A stretch of 64,000 nucleotides of DNA from Novosphingobium profundi (GTDB lineage: Bacteria > Pseudomonadota > Alphaproteobacteria > Sphingomonadales > Sphingomonadaceae): NCBI RefSeq assembly GCF_020524485.1, contig NZ_JAIVLF010000001.1:930001-994000 (forward strand), in the 5' to 3' direction. Positions 8,553-17,741 of this stretch are shown piece by piece. Each line of letters begins with the position of its first letter. Positions within the stretch are counted from its first letter, which is position 1. Made by a program: the position numbers and the translations under genes. The notes beneath the pieces were generated by a model. It was given only the letters and a program-made list of their open reading frames with translations. It was not told the DNA's origin and did not search any database.

Positions 8553-8906
8553 CTACTCCCCGCTGGCCTGGGTGGCCTTGCCGCCCGCCGCGCCGGGGAG
8601 CGGCAGGGCGGAATCGGCCGCCGTGTCACCGTCCTCGCTTTCGTCCTCGTCGCCGACCATCTCGACGATGCGCAGGCCAAAGCGCCCGTTGTGCGAGATG
8701 ACCTCGCCGCGCGCGATGGGCTTGCCGTTGACGAGGATGTCGAGCAGCTCGTCGGTCATCCGGTCGAGCACGACCAGGCTTTCCGGGCCGAGCGCAAGGA
8801 CGTCCTTGAGCTTCATCTGCGACCGGCCGAGCTCGACCGAGACGCGCACGTCGACATCGCGCAGGAATTCAAAGCCGCGCGGGTGCTTTCGTGGCGGCGC
8901 TGTCAT
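8553..8906 (-). CDS. fliN: flagellar motor switch protein FliN
   Basis: The 117-residue protein contains a single SpoA domain (about residues 18-92): DVRVSVELGRSQMKLKDVL, then GPESLVVLDRM, then PIARGEVISHNGRFGLRIVEM. This is the FliN core that stacks under FliM in the C-ring and docks FliH. It is separated from fliM by 120 bases, the largest gap inside the fliE-flhB block. Confidence 0.92.
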   Translation of the reverse strand: MTAPPRKHPRGFEFLRDVDVRVSVELGRSQMKLKDVLALGPESLVVLDRMTDELLDILVNGKPIARGEVISHNGRFGLRIVEMVGDEDESEDGDTAADSALPLPGAAGGKATQASGE

Positions 8907-9026
8907 GGCGTTTTCGTCATGGCTAAAGGGTTCCCCAGTTGAAGACGCAGGTGTGACCGCACCGGCGTGGTGGCAGTGCCCGTCCCGTCCGTGCCGCTGT
9001 GCAGACGGCGTGGGCGGGGCGGGCGT

Positions 9027-9917
9027 TCAGAAGGCCTGTCCGACCTGGACGGCGACCATGTCGTCCAGTTCCCCGACAGTGCCGGTGGCAATGATCTGTC
9101 CTCCCGCCATGAGCGGCACGGCCCGGCTGACCGGAACCGGGATGACGTCGCCCGGACGCAGCGCCGAGAGACGGCGCATGGGCATGGGCATGTCGACGAG
9201 GACGGCGGTGAGTTCGAGCAGGAGCGAGGCGAAGGGTTCCTCGGTGGGACCGGCCTTGCGCGGCGCGGCGCGGGCGCGCGCGGGCTTTCGCTGGGGCAGT
9301 AGCAGCGGACCCAGCGTGGTGACCGGAAAGGCCAGGCTCAGCGTCCAGGGTTCCGCGCCCGCTTCCTCAATGTCGAGTGAGAGCTGGAGTAGGTCGGCGC
9401 GCATGTCGAAGGGATCGAGCTGGCGCAGGCTGGTGTCGCGGCGCAAGGGGCGCACCAGCGTGGCCGTCTCGTGCGAGAACAGCTGACTGAGCGTCGCCGC
9501 AATCGCCCCCTCGATCCGCGCGAGCAGCAGCTCGGCCGAGACCGGGAAACGGTCGGGCAGGGGATCGGGGACGACGCCATTGCCGCCGAACGCGCGATCG
9601 ACAAGGCGAAACACCGGCGCCGCCTCGAAGGTGGCGAGCAGCGGCAGGTTCTTGGGCCCCGCGCCGAGCAGGGCATGGGCGGCGAGGGTCTCGAGTTCGG
9701 ACTGGATGCCGCCCAGCGTCGTGTCCATCGGCATTCCGGCGCGCACCACAGGGGGATCGCCGCCGGAAATGCGGGCCAGCTCGCCGGGCAGGATCCGCAC
9801 CAGCCGCTCGCCCAGGAACGAAAGCGCGGGCACCAGCTCGTCGATCGACGGTGCCTTGCCGAGCAATTCGGTCGCATGCTTCGCCTTTACAGGGGCCGTA
9901 TCCGAGGTCGCGTTCAT
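9027..9917 (-). CDS. fliM: flagellar motor switch protein FliM (no N-terminal CheY-binding peptide seen)
   Basis: The 296-residue protein sits between fliL and fliN and has a CheC-like middle domain (about 40-215, e.g. LLATFEAAPVFRLVDRAFGG) and a C-terminal SpoA domain (about 228-296, VDMPMPMRRLSALRPGDVIPV). FliM forms the C-ring wall and normally starts with a short L-S-Q-x-E-I-D-x-L-L peptide that binds phosphorylated CheY. Here the first 25 residues read as a polar, Lys/Thr-rich stretch and no such motif is visible, although ELLGKAPSIDELV at about 17-29 has a faint resemblance. The protein is shorter than the usual 320-330 residues. Confidence 0.85.
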   Translation of the reverse strand: MNATSDTAPVKAKHATELLGKAPSIDELVPALSFLGERLVRILPGELARISGGDPPVVRAGMPMDTTLGGIQSELETLAAHALLGAGPKNLPLLATFEAAPVFRLVDRAFGGNGVVPDPLPDRFPVSAELLLARIEGAIAATLSQLFSHETATLVRPLRRDTSLRQLDPFDMRADLLQLSLDIEEAGAEPWTLSLAFPVTTLGPLLLPQRKPARARAAPRKAGPTEEPFASLLLELTAVLVDMPMPMRRLSALRPGDVIPVPVSRAVPLMAGGQIIATGTVGELDDMVAVQVGQAF

Positions 9918-9924
9918 CCCCGCC

Positions 9925-10509
9925 TCACTGGATGATCAGCGTGCGGAAGTAGACGGCATCGACGCCGCCGTAGCCTTCCTTCTTCGTGAGCACGTCGTTG
10001 ATGGTCTTGGTCAGGCGTTTCTGCAGCTTGTCCTTGCCCTTGATGGTGAACATGTCGTCCTCGTGCGTGTCGGCGATGACGGAGAGCATGTTCGAGCGGA
10101 TCGCCAGTTCGTGCTTGGCCAGCCATTGCAGAACGCGGCCGTCGCGCCGGGTCGAGCACGCCAGCGCCAACTGGACCAGCGCGTCGGAATCCTTGAGGTT
10201 CGAGGTGAACTCGTCCTTGAACGTGTAATAGGCGGTGCGGTATTCATCGCCGCCGTCGCCGTGCTCTTCATGGCCACCGCCGCCTTCCTCCTCGCCTTCG
10301 CCCGCAGGCGGAGCGTAGGGGTCGACTTCGCCCTTGCGGACAAGTTGCGGGCCCTTGGGCTCGTGGCCTTCCGAATGGCCGCCGCCCAGGAACATCATGG
10401 CACCTGCCGCGCCGCCCCCGCCCACGACGAGCATGGCCACGGCCACGAGGATGAGGCCCATCTTGCCTTTGCCCTTGGGCTTGTCGTCCTTGTCTGCCTT
10501 GTCGCTCAT
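9925..10509 (-). CDS. fliL: flagellar basal body-associated protein FliL
   Basis: The 194-residue protein has a charged N-terminus, one membrane helix (about residues 17-38), an acidic low-complexity linker rich in Gly, Glu and His (about 70-105) and a periplasmic domain with the FliL pattern YYTFKDEFTSNL ... LVQLALACSTR. FliL surrounds the stator units and supports torque. The linker is longer than usual. It lies seven bases before fliM. Confidence 0.9.
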   Translation of the reverse strand: MSDKADKDDKPKGKGKMGLILVAVAMLVVGGGGAAGAMMFLGGGHSEGHEPKGPQLVRKGEVDPYAPPAGEGEEEGGGGHEEHGDGGDEYRTAYYTFKDEFTSNLKDSDALVQLALACSTRRDGRVLQWLAKHELAIRSNMLSVIADTHEDDMFTIKGKDKLQKRLTKTINDVLTKKEGYGGVDAVYFRTLIIQ

Positions 10510-10553
10510 TCAGAAATTTCCTCGCTGGGGCCTGTCACCAGGCGTACCTGTCA

Positions 10554-12545
10554 TCAGGCGTAGACGCCGCCGCGCGTGTCGCGGGCCGGGCGGTCGGACG
10601 AACGGGCCGGGGTACCCCTGGCAGGCGTGTCGGAGCCTTCGCGGCCACCGGAACGCGATGTCCCGGAGGAGCCCGACGGCTGGCCATCCTCTCGTGCCTG
10701 CCCCGCGCCCTGCGCGAAGCCTTGCGCGCCCTTGTGGTCCTGTCCGTTCGGCGAGGAGGCGGTGTTCTGCCCCTGCTGCCCGGAGGACTGCTGGAAGGGA
10801 TTCTCGCGCGGGGTGTCGCTGCCCTGCGTGCTGGAGGCGGCCAGCACCTGTGCGGCGGCGCCCTGTACGGAGGCCGCAAAATCGGGATCGGCGCTGCGCA
10901 GCGAGACGCTCATGCCGGTTTCATCCGGGCGAAGTTGCAAGGCGACGTGCCCGAACTGGGCATGGACCAGCGAGGTGCGTACAACCTGTGGCCCTTGCGC
11001 CTCGCGCGCCTCGTGAAGGCGCCCGAGCAGTGTGTCGAAATCGTGCGGGGTTTCGGCGCGCAGGGGCACCTGTAGCTCCGAACCCTGAAGGGCAGGCGCA
11101 TCTGCTCCCTGCACCATGACCGACGAGAACGGCGCGCTTGGCTGCGATGGGGGGCTGACCGGTGCGGGCGCAGGAGAAGCGCCTGACGGCATGGCGGTGT
11201 CCGCTGCCTTCTCGGGTGCGCGAGCGGAGAGGGGGCGGCCCTCGTTCGTGGGGAGGCCTCTGGAGGCGAACTCCGTGTGGGGCTGGGGCATGAACTCGCC
11301 CTCCTGCACCGGAAGATCCGCCCGCACCATTGTGGGAGTGACCCCAATTCCCTTGGCGGGAGCCGGGGCCGGTTGCGCGGGCACCGGTGCAGGCTGCACT
11401 TCCGATTGGGTGTGTGCCGAGGTCGGAACGGGAAGATCGGGCTGCGCGGGGGCGGGCCTATGCAGGGTGGGCCTGTGCAGGAGGGTCGCCGGGGAAAGGG
11501 CCAACCGTCTGGTGACCGCTACCTTTCGGGCCAGGTCTTCCATGCCTGGTGGGCGCGACGCCGGGGGCGCTGCACCTTGCAGGGAGGGAGCGACAGGGCG
11601 GACCGGAGAGGCCTCCTTCGCGGACGGCATCTGAACCGGTCGCCCAGCCGCATCGAAGGAGAGCGTCACGGGGGGCTGCGTTGGCACGGCGGGCATGCGC
11701 AGCCGGGTAACCGTCCCGGCAAGGGCGCTTTCGGAGGCCCCTTCCCGAGACGTTTGTGGGGCTGTCGGCGCGGACGGGGCGCTCCGGGCCAACGCTGCGG
11801 GGGGCGGCAGAACAGAGCCCGCCGGAGAGGGTGCGGAAGGCGCGGAACCGATGTGCGGGCCAGAGCCCGCCAGAGAGGGCGGAGCAGGCGAGGCGGCAAC
11901 GTGCAGGACCGAGCCCGCCAGAGCGGGCGGGGCAGGCGAGGCGGTGACGTGCGGGACCGAGCCCGCCAGAGCGGGCGGGACAGGCGAGGCGGTGACGTGC
12001 GGGACGGAGCTCGCCGGAGAGGGCGCTGCAGGCGATGCGGCGATGTGCGGGACGGAGCTCGCCGGAGAGGGCGAGGCAGCCGATACGGCGACAGGTGGAA
12101 CGGGCACGTCGACGAGCAAGGCGAGCCATGGCGGTGTGAGCGGTGCGGGCAGCTCCTGTTCGCCGGGAGAGACTTCTCCCGTCACGTCCTGGGAGGCGCT
12201 GTCCGGGGCTGCGCCAAGATCCTGCGGCGCGGCTGGCGGCAGCGGATCACCGATGGACGGCAAGGGATTGCCGCCCGGCAGGGGCGTGATCTGGAGCATG
12301 GCCTCGGCGCTCGGTGCCTGCGCCGGGACAGGGTTTGGCATCGGCATGTGAGGGGCGGGAAGGGTGGCAGGGGCGGGGGCCGTATCCCCCTCAAGCGAGG
12401 CAAGTCCTTGCAATGTCGCCGAGAAGTTCGCGCCGGTGCCGCTCTCTCCGGACACGCCGCCAGGACCCTCGCCCGACGTGGCGGGGCCGTTCAGGATCGT
12501 CCGGAGAAGGCCGAGGCTTTGGGAAGGTGCGTGCGGAGGGATCAT
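10554..12545 (-). CDS. fliK: flagellar hook-length control protein FliK
   Basis: A 663-residue Pro/Ala/Ser-rich protein with the conserved FliK C-terminal domain at about residues 515-580 (HAQFGHVALQLRPDETGMSVSLRS), followed by a Gly/Ser-rich tail. FliK is secreted during hook assembly, measures hook length and triggers the FlhB switch. A tandem array of six 16-residue repeats occupies about residues 151-246. The start is uncertain: ATG 12545 is used here, but TTG 12587, overlapping the fliJ stop, is also possible. It is longer than the 400-residue enterobacterial FliK. Confidence 0.85.
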   Translation of the reverse strand: MIPPHAPSQSLGLLRTILNGPATSGEGPGGVSGESGTGANFSATLQGLASLEGDTAPAPATLPAPHMPMPNPVPAQAPSAEAMLQITPLPGGNPLPSIGDPLPPAAPQDLGAAPDSASQDVTGEVSPGEQELPAPLTPPWLALLVDVPVPPVAVSAASPSPASSVPHIAASPAAPSPASSVPHVTASPVPPALAGSVPHVTASPAPPALAGSVLHVAASPAPPSLAGSGPHIGSAPSAPSPAGSVLPPPAALARSAPSAPTAPQTSREGASESALAGTVTRLRMPAVPTQPPVTLSFDAAGRPVQMPSAKEASPVRPVAPSLQGAAPPASRPPGMEDLARKVAVTRRLALSPATLLHRPTLHRPAPAQPDLPVPTSAHTQSEVQPAPVPAQPAPAPAKGIGVTPTMVRADLPVQEGEFMPQPHTEFASRGLPTNEGRPLSARAPEKAADTAMPSGASPAPAPVSPPSQPSAPFSSVMVQGADAPALQGSELQVPLRAETPHDFDTLLGRLHEAREAQGPQVVRTSLVHAQFGHVALQLRPDETGMSVSLRSADPDFAASVQGAAAQVLAASSTQGSDTPRENPFQQSSGQQGQNTASSPNGQDHKGAQGFAQGAGQAREDGQPSGSSGTSRSGGREGSDTPARGTPARSSDRPARDTRGGVYA
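11808..12095 (-). repeat. six tandem 48-bp repeats inside fliK
   Basis: Six consecutive units of 48 bases encode 16-residue repeats with the pattern H-[VI]-x-A-S-P-x-x-P-x-x-A-x-S-V-P. The inner four units are the most alike at DNA level (recurrent CGGGAC-GAGCTCGCC-type blocks on the plus strand), pointing to recent duplication. They lie in the ruler part of FliK, where added length is expected to be structural. Confidence 0.85.
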
Positions 12546-12579
12546 CGAATACGGGTCCTTGGACTTGCCATGCGAAGGA

Positions 12580-13005
12580 CTATTCAAGCTCCGTGCCAGC
12601 TGCGCGGCGTGCGGAGAGAACGGGCGTTGCCGCCTGCTTCGCGATCATCCGTTCCTGGAGGGCCGCGCGCTCCTCGATGGCGGCGCGGCGGCGTTCGGCT
12701 TCCGCAAGGTGCTTCTGCTTGGCATCGGCAATGGCGTGCGCGCGCTCGGCATCGCCCTGGGTCGTGCGCGAAAGGGTCTGTAGCCCGGAGACGAAACGCC
12801 CGATCTGGTGCAGCGCCGCGCCATCGGTGGCGGTACGGCGTGTGGCGTAATCTTCGGCAAGGCGGCGGGTACGCTCGGTCAGGGCCTGGAGTTGGGCCAG
12901 GGTCCCCTCGGCCTGCGCGGCTTCGGCCGCAGCGGTCTGGCGGGCGATGTCGCGCACCTTTTCCAGGCGGCGCAGGCGGGCGAGGCGCTTGTGGGCGTCG
13001 GTCAT
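12580..13005 (-). CDS. fliJ: flagellar export chaperone FliJ
   Basis: The 141-residue protein is a continuous, highly charged, Ala/Glu/Arg-rich coiled coil from about residue 5 to 130 (RLARLRRLEKVRDIARQ near the start). FliJ is the small stalk-like partner of the FliI ATPase and activates export through FlhA. Position directly after fliI and before fliK matches the usual order. Sequence conservation of FliJ is low, so the call rests on coiled-coil structure, length and context. Confidence 0.82.
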   Translation of the reverse strand: MTDAHKRLARLRRLEKVRDIARQTAAAEAAQAEGTLAQLQALTERTRRLAEDYATRRTATDGAALHQIGRFVSGLQTLSRTTQGDAERAHAIADAKQKHLAEAERRRAAIEERAALQERMIAKQAATPVLSARRAAGTELE

Positions 13006-13008
13006 CGA

Positions 13009-14349
13009 TCAGCTTGCGAGCAGGGCTTCGAGCTGGCTGGCGCTGTCCTTGAGCGGCACGACCTCGCCGGCCCCTTGCGCGAGGAAGGCCGTCAACTTGC
13101 CGGTCATGGCAATCGCGCGATCAAGCTGGGCGTCGGCGCCGGGGCGATAGGCGCCCATCAGCACGAGATCGCGGTTGGCCTCGTAGCTGGCCGTCAGCGC
13201 GCGGAAGGTGCGGGCGAGCTTCTGGTGCTCCTCGGGCACGATGTCGTTCATCACGCGGCTGAGCGAGGCGGCAATGTCGATGGCTGGATATTGCCCGCGC
13301 TGGGCCAGTTCGCGGCTGAGCACGATATGCCCATCAAGGATCGATCGTGCGGTATCGACGACCGGATCGTCCTGGTTGTCGCCATCGGCAAGCACGGTGT
13401 AGAGCCCGGTGACCGAGCCGCCCGAGGCCGCCGAGTTGCCCGCACGCTCGACCAGCTTGGTGATCGTGGCGAGCGCGGAAGGGGGGTAGCCGCGCGCCGC
13501 GCCGGGTTCTCCCAGCAGCAGGCCGATTTCGCGCGCCGCGTGGGCGACGCGCGTCAGGCTGTCCATGATGAGCAGCACCTTGCGCCCGCGCGCGCGGAAA
13601 TGCTCGGCCATCGAGGTGGCCAGCATGGCTCCGCGCAGGCGCAGGTTGGGCGCATGGTCGGCCGGGACCGCGACGACCACGGTCTTCTCCTTCATGGCCG
13701 CGTTCATGTGCCGCTCGACGAAGTCCGAGACCTCGCGGGCGCGCTCGCCGATGAGGCCGACCACGACAACGTCCGCGCCATTGCGGGCGAGCGAGGCGCC
13801 GCGCGCGATCATGTCGATCAGCACCGACTTGCCCACGCCCGAGCCCGCCATGACGCCGATACGCTGGCCCACGCCAAAGGTGGTGAGCGCGTTGAGCGCG
13901 CGCACGCCGGTGTCGAAGGGAACGCGTACCGGGCTGCGATCGAGCGCGGAAGTGCGTACGCCACCCGCGGGCCACTCGCCGCGCGTGTGGATGGGGAGGC
14001 CGCCGTCGATAGGCAGCCCTTCGCCATCGACCGCACGGCCCAGGAACGCCTCGCCCACGGGCAGCATGCCCGGGCGCCCCTCGGGAATGACCCGTGCACC
14101 GGGGCGCAGCAGGATCGTGTCGCCCAGCATCATCATCATGGTGCGCCCGTTGCGAAAGCCGATGACTTCGGCGAGCAGCGGCGCCTTGCGCCCGTCCGCA
14201 ACCCGGCACATCGCGCCCACCGGGATTGCAAGGCCGCTCACTTCGAGCAGCCCTCCGTCGCAGGCGGTGACATAGCCAAAGCGGCGTGGCGCCAGGTCGA
14301 CCGGATCTGTGGCCAGATCGCGCAGGATGGCTTCGCACATGTCCAGCAT
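13009..14349 (-). CDS. fliI: flagellum-specific ATPase FliI
   Basis: The 446-residue protein is an F1-beta-like ATPase with an N-terminal barrel, Walker A at about residues 166-173 (GSGVGKS), VVVGLIGERAREV, Walker B (LLIMDSLTR) and the catalytic-site stretch QRGQYPAID. It hydrolyses ATP to unload chaperoned substrates at the export gate. ATG 14349 starts eight bases after the fliH stop; ATG 14340 is an alternative, and the open frame further upstream overlaps fliH. Confidence 0.95.
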   Translation of the reverse strand: MLDMCEAILRDLATDPVDLAPRRFGYVTACDGGLLEVSGLAIPVGAMCRVADGRKAPLLAEVIGFRNGRTMMMMLGDTILLRPGARVIPEGRPGMLPVGEAFLGRAVDGEGLPIDGGLPIHTRGEWPAGGVRTSALDRSPVRVPFDTGVRALNALTTFGVGQRIGVMAGSGVGKSVLIDMIARGASLARNGADVVVVGLIGERAREVSDFVERHMNAAMKEKTVVVAVPADHAPNLRLRGAMLATSMAEHFRARGRKVLLIMDSLTRVAHAAREIGLLLGEPGAARGYPPSALATITKLVERAGNSAASGGSVTGLYTVLADGDNQDDPVVDTARSILDGHIVLSRELAQRGQYPAIDIAASLSRVMNDIVPEEHQKLARTFRALTASYEANRDLVLMGAYRPGADAQLDRAIAMTGKLTAFLAQGAGEVVPLKDSASQLEALLAS

Positions 14350-14357
14350 GAGGCCGC

Positions 14358-15005
14358 TCAGCAGTCGTGCAGCGCTTCGGCGATGGCCTGGCGCCAGGCG
14401 GCCGGGCCGTCCTCGATCCCGCCGCTGGCGGTCTCGATGCGCAGCGCCCCGCGTTCGAGCTTGGGGTCGGCCTGGAGCGTCCACTGCTCGGCAAGGCGGG
14501 GGGAGACCAGCGCCATGTCCTCGGGGTTGAGACGGATCACGCGCTCGTCGTCGGCGCGCGCAAGCATGGCAACCGCGTTGGCGACACGCCGCTCAAGCGC
14601 TTCTGTATCGAGCGCGAGCGGGGCCAGTGCGCTTTCGCACAGCGCCGCGACCGTTTCGCGCAGGCGCAGGCGCAACTGCTCTTCCAGTTCGGCATCGAGC
14701 CGGGTGAGCGAGAGGCACAGGGCCTCGCGTGCGGCCTCATCGGCGCCGTGCTTTTGCGCGGCGGCCTGCTGGGCCTGTTCGAAACCGGCGGTAAAGCCCT
14801 GGGTAAAGGCCTCTGCGAGCGGGTCCGGGGTAACCTCGTCGGGCGCGGTGCCGTCGCGCGGGGAGGTCGGGGCGTCGTCCGCTTCGGTGCTGCGCAGATT
14901 CCCGCCGTAGCGCAGGTCGGGCGTGAAGCCGCGCCGGTCGGCGTAAGGCTCGATCAGCTTGAAGCCGGGGCGGGGGAAGGCAAAGCCCAGATCAGACATA
15001 TTCAC
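14358..15005 (-). CDS. fliH: flagellar assembly protein FliH
   Basis: The 215-residue protein has an N-terminal region containing a conserved aromatic-rich start, a central Ala/Glu/Gln-rich coiled coil (about 70-125) and a C-terminal domain (VIRLNPEDMALV ... GGIEDGPAAWRQAIAEAL) like the FliH/YscL/V-ATPase E subunit family. FliH holds FliI inactive and tethers it to FliN. Its start overlaps the end of fliG by 14 bases. Confidence 0.88.
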   Translation of the reverse strand: MNMSDLGFAFPRPGFKLIEPYADRRGFTPDLRYGGNLRSTEADDAPTSPRDGTAPDEVTPDPLAEAFTQGFTAGFEQAQQAAAQKHGADEAAREALCLSLTRLDAELEEQLRLRLRETVAALCESALAPLALDTEALERRVANAVAMLARADDERVIRLNPEDMALVSPRLAEQWTLQADPKLERGALRIETASGGIEDGPAAWRQAIAEALHDC

Positions 15006-16002
15006 CGTCTCCCGAACCCAGGATCAACGAGCCGTCGGCCACCAGCTTGCGGGCAATGGCGACGACTTCCTTTTGCGCCGCGACCACGTCGGCCAACTTG
15101 GTGCGCCCACGCGCGGCGATCTCGTCCTTGACGCCGTCCGCGGCGCGGCTGGACATGGCGCGGAAGAAGAACTCGCGCTCCTCCTCCGAAATGCCCTTGA
15201 GCGAATCGATGAGGGTGTCGTTGCCGACATCGCGCAGGAGCACGCCCATCTGCTGGGGATCGAGCACGAAGAGGTGCTCGAACTTGAACATCTCCTCTTC
15301 CAGTTTTTTGGCCAGCGCCTTGTCCCTCTTGGCAATCTCGCTCATCACGCGCTTCTCGACGACCTTGCCCACTCCGTTGATGATTTCCGCAGCCTCCTTC
15401 ATGCCGCCCATCTGCAGCGGGCGGCTGCCATGGCACTGGGTGATGCGTTGGCTGAGCAGTTCCTCCAGCATGGCGATGGCCTGGGGCGAGACGGGACCGA
15501 TCGTCGCCACGCGGTGGATGATTTCCGAGTGCTGTTCAGGCGGCAGGCCGTGGAGGACCTCGGCGGCTACCAGCGGATCGAGCTGGACCAGCAGCACGGC
15601 GATGGCCTGGGGATGCTCGTCCTTGATGAGCGGGATCAGCGCGGACGGGTTGAGCCAGCGCGCCAGCTCCACCATCGAGCCCTTGGGCGCATCGGGCGGC
15701 ACGATGCGCTGCATCAGATTGTCGGTCTTCACCTCGCCCAGCGCGCGGTGCATCATCATGCGGACCTGACCCACCCGGTCGTGCGAGGGCAGGCCAAGCG
15801 CTTCGGTCTTTTCCAGGAACCCGGTCAGGGCCTCGGCGATCACGTCCGGGCCGATGTCGCCCAGCGCACACATCTTTTCGCCCAGGAGCCGCAACTCGTC
15901 GGGCTCCAGTTCGGCGAGGATGCGGCTGGTCTGTTCCTCGTCCAGCAACATCATCATCACGGCGGCGTTGTCGGCCGCCTCGAAGGGGGCTGCCTCGCTC
16001 AT
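14992..16002 (-). CDS. fliG: flagellar motor switch protein FliG
   Basis: The 336-residue protein shows the three FliG domains. The N-terminal domain binds FliF; the middle domain has the EHPQAIA motif (DEHPQAIAVLL, about residue 127), and the C-terminal domain has the charged torque helix (ALAKKLEEEMFKFEHL ... RDVGNDTLIDSLKG). The alternating Lys/Glu/Arg/Asp residues of that helix interact with MotA. Its start codon touches the fliF stop. Confidence 0.95.
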   Translation of the reverse strand: MSEAAPFEAADNAAVMMMLLDEEQTSRILAELEPDELRLLGEKMCALGDIGPDVIAEALTGFLEKTEALGLPSHDRVGQVRMMMHRALGEVKTDNLMQRIVPPDAPKGSMVELARWLNPSALIPLIKDEHPQAIAVLLVQLDPLVAAEVLHGLPPEQHSEIIHRVATIGPVSPQAIAMLEELLSQRITQCHGSRPLQMGGMKEAAEIINGVGKVVEKRVMSEIAKRDKALAKKLEEEMFKFEHLFVLDPQQMGVLLRDVGNDTLIDSLKGISEEEREFFFRAMSSRAADGVKDEIAARGRTKLADVVAAQKEVVAIARKLVADGSLILGSGDGEYV

Positions 16003-17732
16003 CAGGCCGCCTTGGCCTCATCTTCGCTGGGCATGTGGTTGAGCATCTGGCGCAGCGCCTGCACCGCGCCGCCCGGGTTCTCGGCGACGAGCCCGCGGGC
16101 GAGCGTGATCTGGCGGTTGAGGAGCTCGGCGCGCGGCACGTATTCCTCTTCCTCTTCGGTGCCGGGGATGACCGGGCGTTCGGCGGGTATGGCCGGGGCC
16201 TCAAGCGCGGCGGGTTCGTCCTCGTCCTCGGCGGCGCCCTTGGCCTTCTTGCCTTTCTTGCCCTTGGCGCCCTTCACCTTGTCGCCGCGCACGGCCTTGA
16301 CCATGGGGCGCACGCCCAGGATCAGGACGAGAAGGACGGCGATGACGGCCGCCCCGTTGCGCACGAGCATGGCGAACCAGCTCGTTTCGTAGAAGGGGAG
16401 GGCGGTCTCGGGCGCGACCTCGAAGGCGCGGGTGATGACCTTGACGACATCGCCGCGCTGCGGGTTCGCGCCGACAGCCGCGCTGACGAGGGCCTCCAGG
16501 TCGGCGATCTGCTGCTGGTTGGCGCCCTTCATGGCGTCCGCGCTGATCGCGACGGCGACCGAGAGGCGCTGGACGCGGCCGGGACCCGTGTTCGAGACCG
16601 AGACCTCGCGGCCCAGTTCGTAGGTACGGCTCGACGAGCTTTCGCCGTTTGTCGGGGGCGGCGTCTGCGCGCCCTGGGCCTGTCCCTGTGTGCCCTGCGG
16701 CGCGCCTGGCTGGGCCTGGGTCTGCGGTGGGGGCGTGTTGGCGAGTACGCCGGGTACACCCACGGCGGCCCCTCCGGTGCTGGATTGCGACTGCTGCTGC
16801 GTCTCGCTGCGCACGACGCCGTCCTTGTCGTAGCTTTCGCGCGCGGAGGTCACCTCGTCCATGTTGAGGTCGACCTGGATCTCGGAGGTGAAGTTGCCTT
16901 CGCCCAGCATGGGGGAGAGCAACTGGGCGACCTGTTCGCGCAATTTGGCTTCCATTCGGGCCTGTAGGTCGAGCCGGTCGGAATCGACGCCCTGGCCCAG
17001 CTGCGAGAGGAGACGTCCGTGCTGGTCGATCACGCGCACGGCGTCGGGCGAGAGACCCGGCACCGATCCGGCGACAAGGTTGACCACGGCGCTCACCTGC
17101 CCGTCGGTCAGGCTGCGGCCCCGGGCGAGGCGCACCATGACCGAGGCGGACGGGGGCACATTCTCGCGCACGAAAACGGATTTCTCACCTGCGGCGAGAT
17201 GCACGCGCACGCTTTCGACACCATCGATCTCGCGGATGGTCATCTGCAAATCGGCCTCGCGCGCGGCGCGAAGGCGCTCGCCTTCGAGCGTGCGGCTGGC
17301 GCCCATCGGCAGGCTGTCGAGCATCTGCGCACCGCTTTCGGGCACGGCGAGCGCGCCGTCCGAGGCAACCAGCATGCGCGCGCGGTAGAAGTCGCCCTCC
17401 GCCACGGTCAGCGCGCCGGTGGAATTGTCGATGCGGTAGTCGATCGCGGCCTGGTCGAGCGCGGCGGCGACGCTGGCACGTTCGCTGTCGCCGAGCTGCG
17501 CGTAGAGCACGCGCTGGGGATCAGGGGCCATCGCGCTCCAGGTCAGGAGCGCAGCACCGATTGCGGCAAGTCCGACGAAGACCGGCAGGACCTTGCGCAC
17601 CGCAGGCTGCGCGGTGAAAGCCGAGAGGCGCGTGAGCACAGGCCCGCCGGAAGGGTCGGTGAAGGGCGCGAAGAGCGAGGGCGCGGCGGGCAGTTGCGCG
17701 CCGCCTGCGGGGGCGGGGACGAGGTCGGCCAT
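16002..17732 (-). CDS. fliF: flagellar MS-ring protein FliF
   Basis: The 576-residue protein has two membrane helices (about residues 45-65 and 450-470) around a large periplasmic part made of ring-building motifs (REIDGVESVRVHLAAG, VIDQHGRLLSQ). The C-terminal tail (MLNHMPSEDEAKAA) resembles the FliG-binding segment. FliF forms the MS ring on which the rotor and export gate are built. A Gln/Pro/Gly-rich loop (about 310-365) carries variable sequence. Confidence 0.95.
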   Translation of the reverse strand: MADLVPAPAGGAQLPAAPSLFAPFTDPSGGPVLTRLSAFTAQPAVRKVLPVFVGLAAIGAALLTWSAMAPDPQRVLYAQLGDSERASVAAALDQAAIDYRIDNSTGALTVAEGDFYRARMLVASDGALAVPESGAQMLDSLPMGASRTLEGERLRAAREADLQMTIREIDGVESVRVHLAAGEKSVFVRENVPPSASVMVRLARGRSLTDGQVSAVVNLVAGSVPGLSPDAVRVIDQHGRLLSQLGQGVDSDRLDLQARMEAKLREQVAQLLSPMLGEGNFTSEIQVDLNMDEVTSARESYDKDGVVRSETQQQSQSSTGGAAVGVPGVLANTPPPQTQAQPGAPQGTQGQAQGAQTPPPTNGESSSSRTYELGREVSVSNTGPGRVQRLSVAVAISADAMKGANQQQIADLEALVSAAVGANPQRGDVVKVITRAFEVAPETALPFYETSWFAMLVRNGAAVIAVLLVLILGVRPMVKAVRGDKVKGAKGKKGKKAKGAAEDEDEPAALEAPAIPAERPVIPGTEEEEEYVPRAELLNRQITLARGLVAENPGGAVQALRQMLNHMPSEDEAKAA

Positions 17733-17741
17733 GGCTTAGCG

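Noticed and set aside
8907..9026. 120-base gap between fliM and fliN as a hidden small gene
   Set aside because: No frame with a good start and codon use is visible on either strand; it is probably a spacer.
12584..12598. Near sigma-54 site before fliK on the minus strand: TGGCACG-GAGC-TTGA
   Set aside because: The -24 half is perfect and spacing correct, but the nearly invariant GC at -12 is GA. It lies in the end of fliJ and may be chance.
12808..14910. Open frame of 700 codons on the plus strand over fliJ, fliI and fliH
   Set aside because: It spans three recognised genes on the other strand and has no domain; a typical GC-rich shadow.
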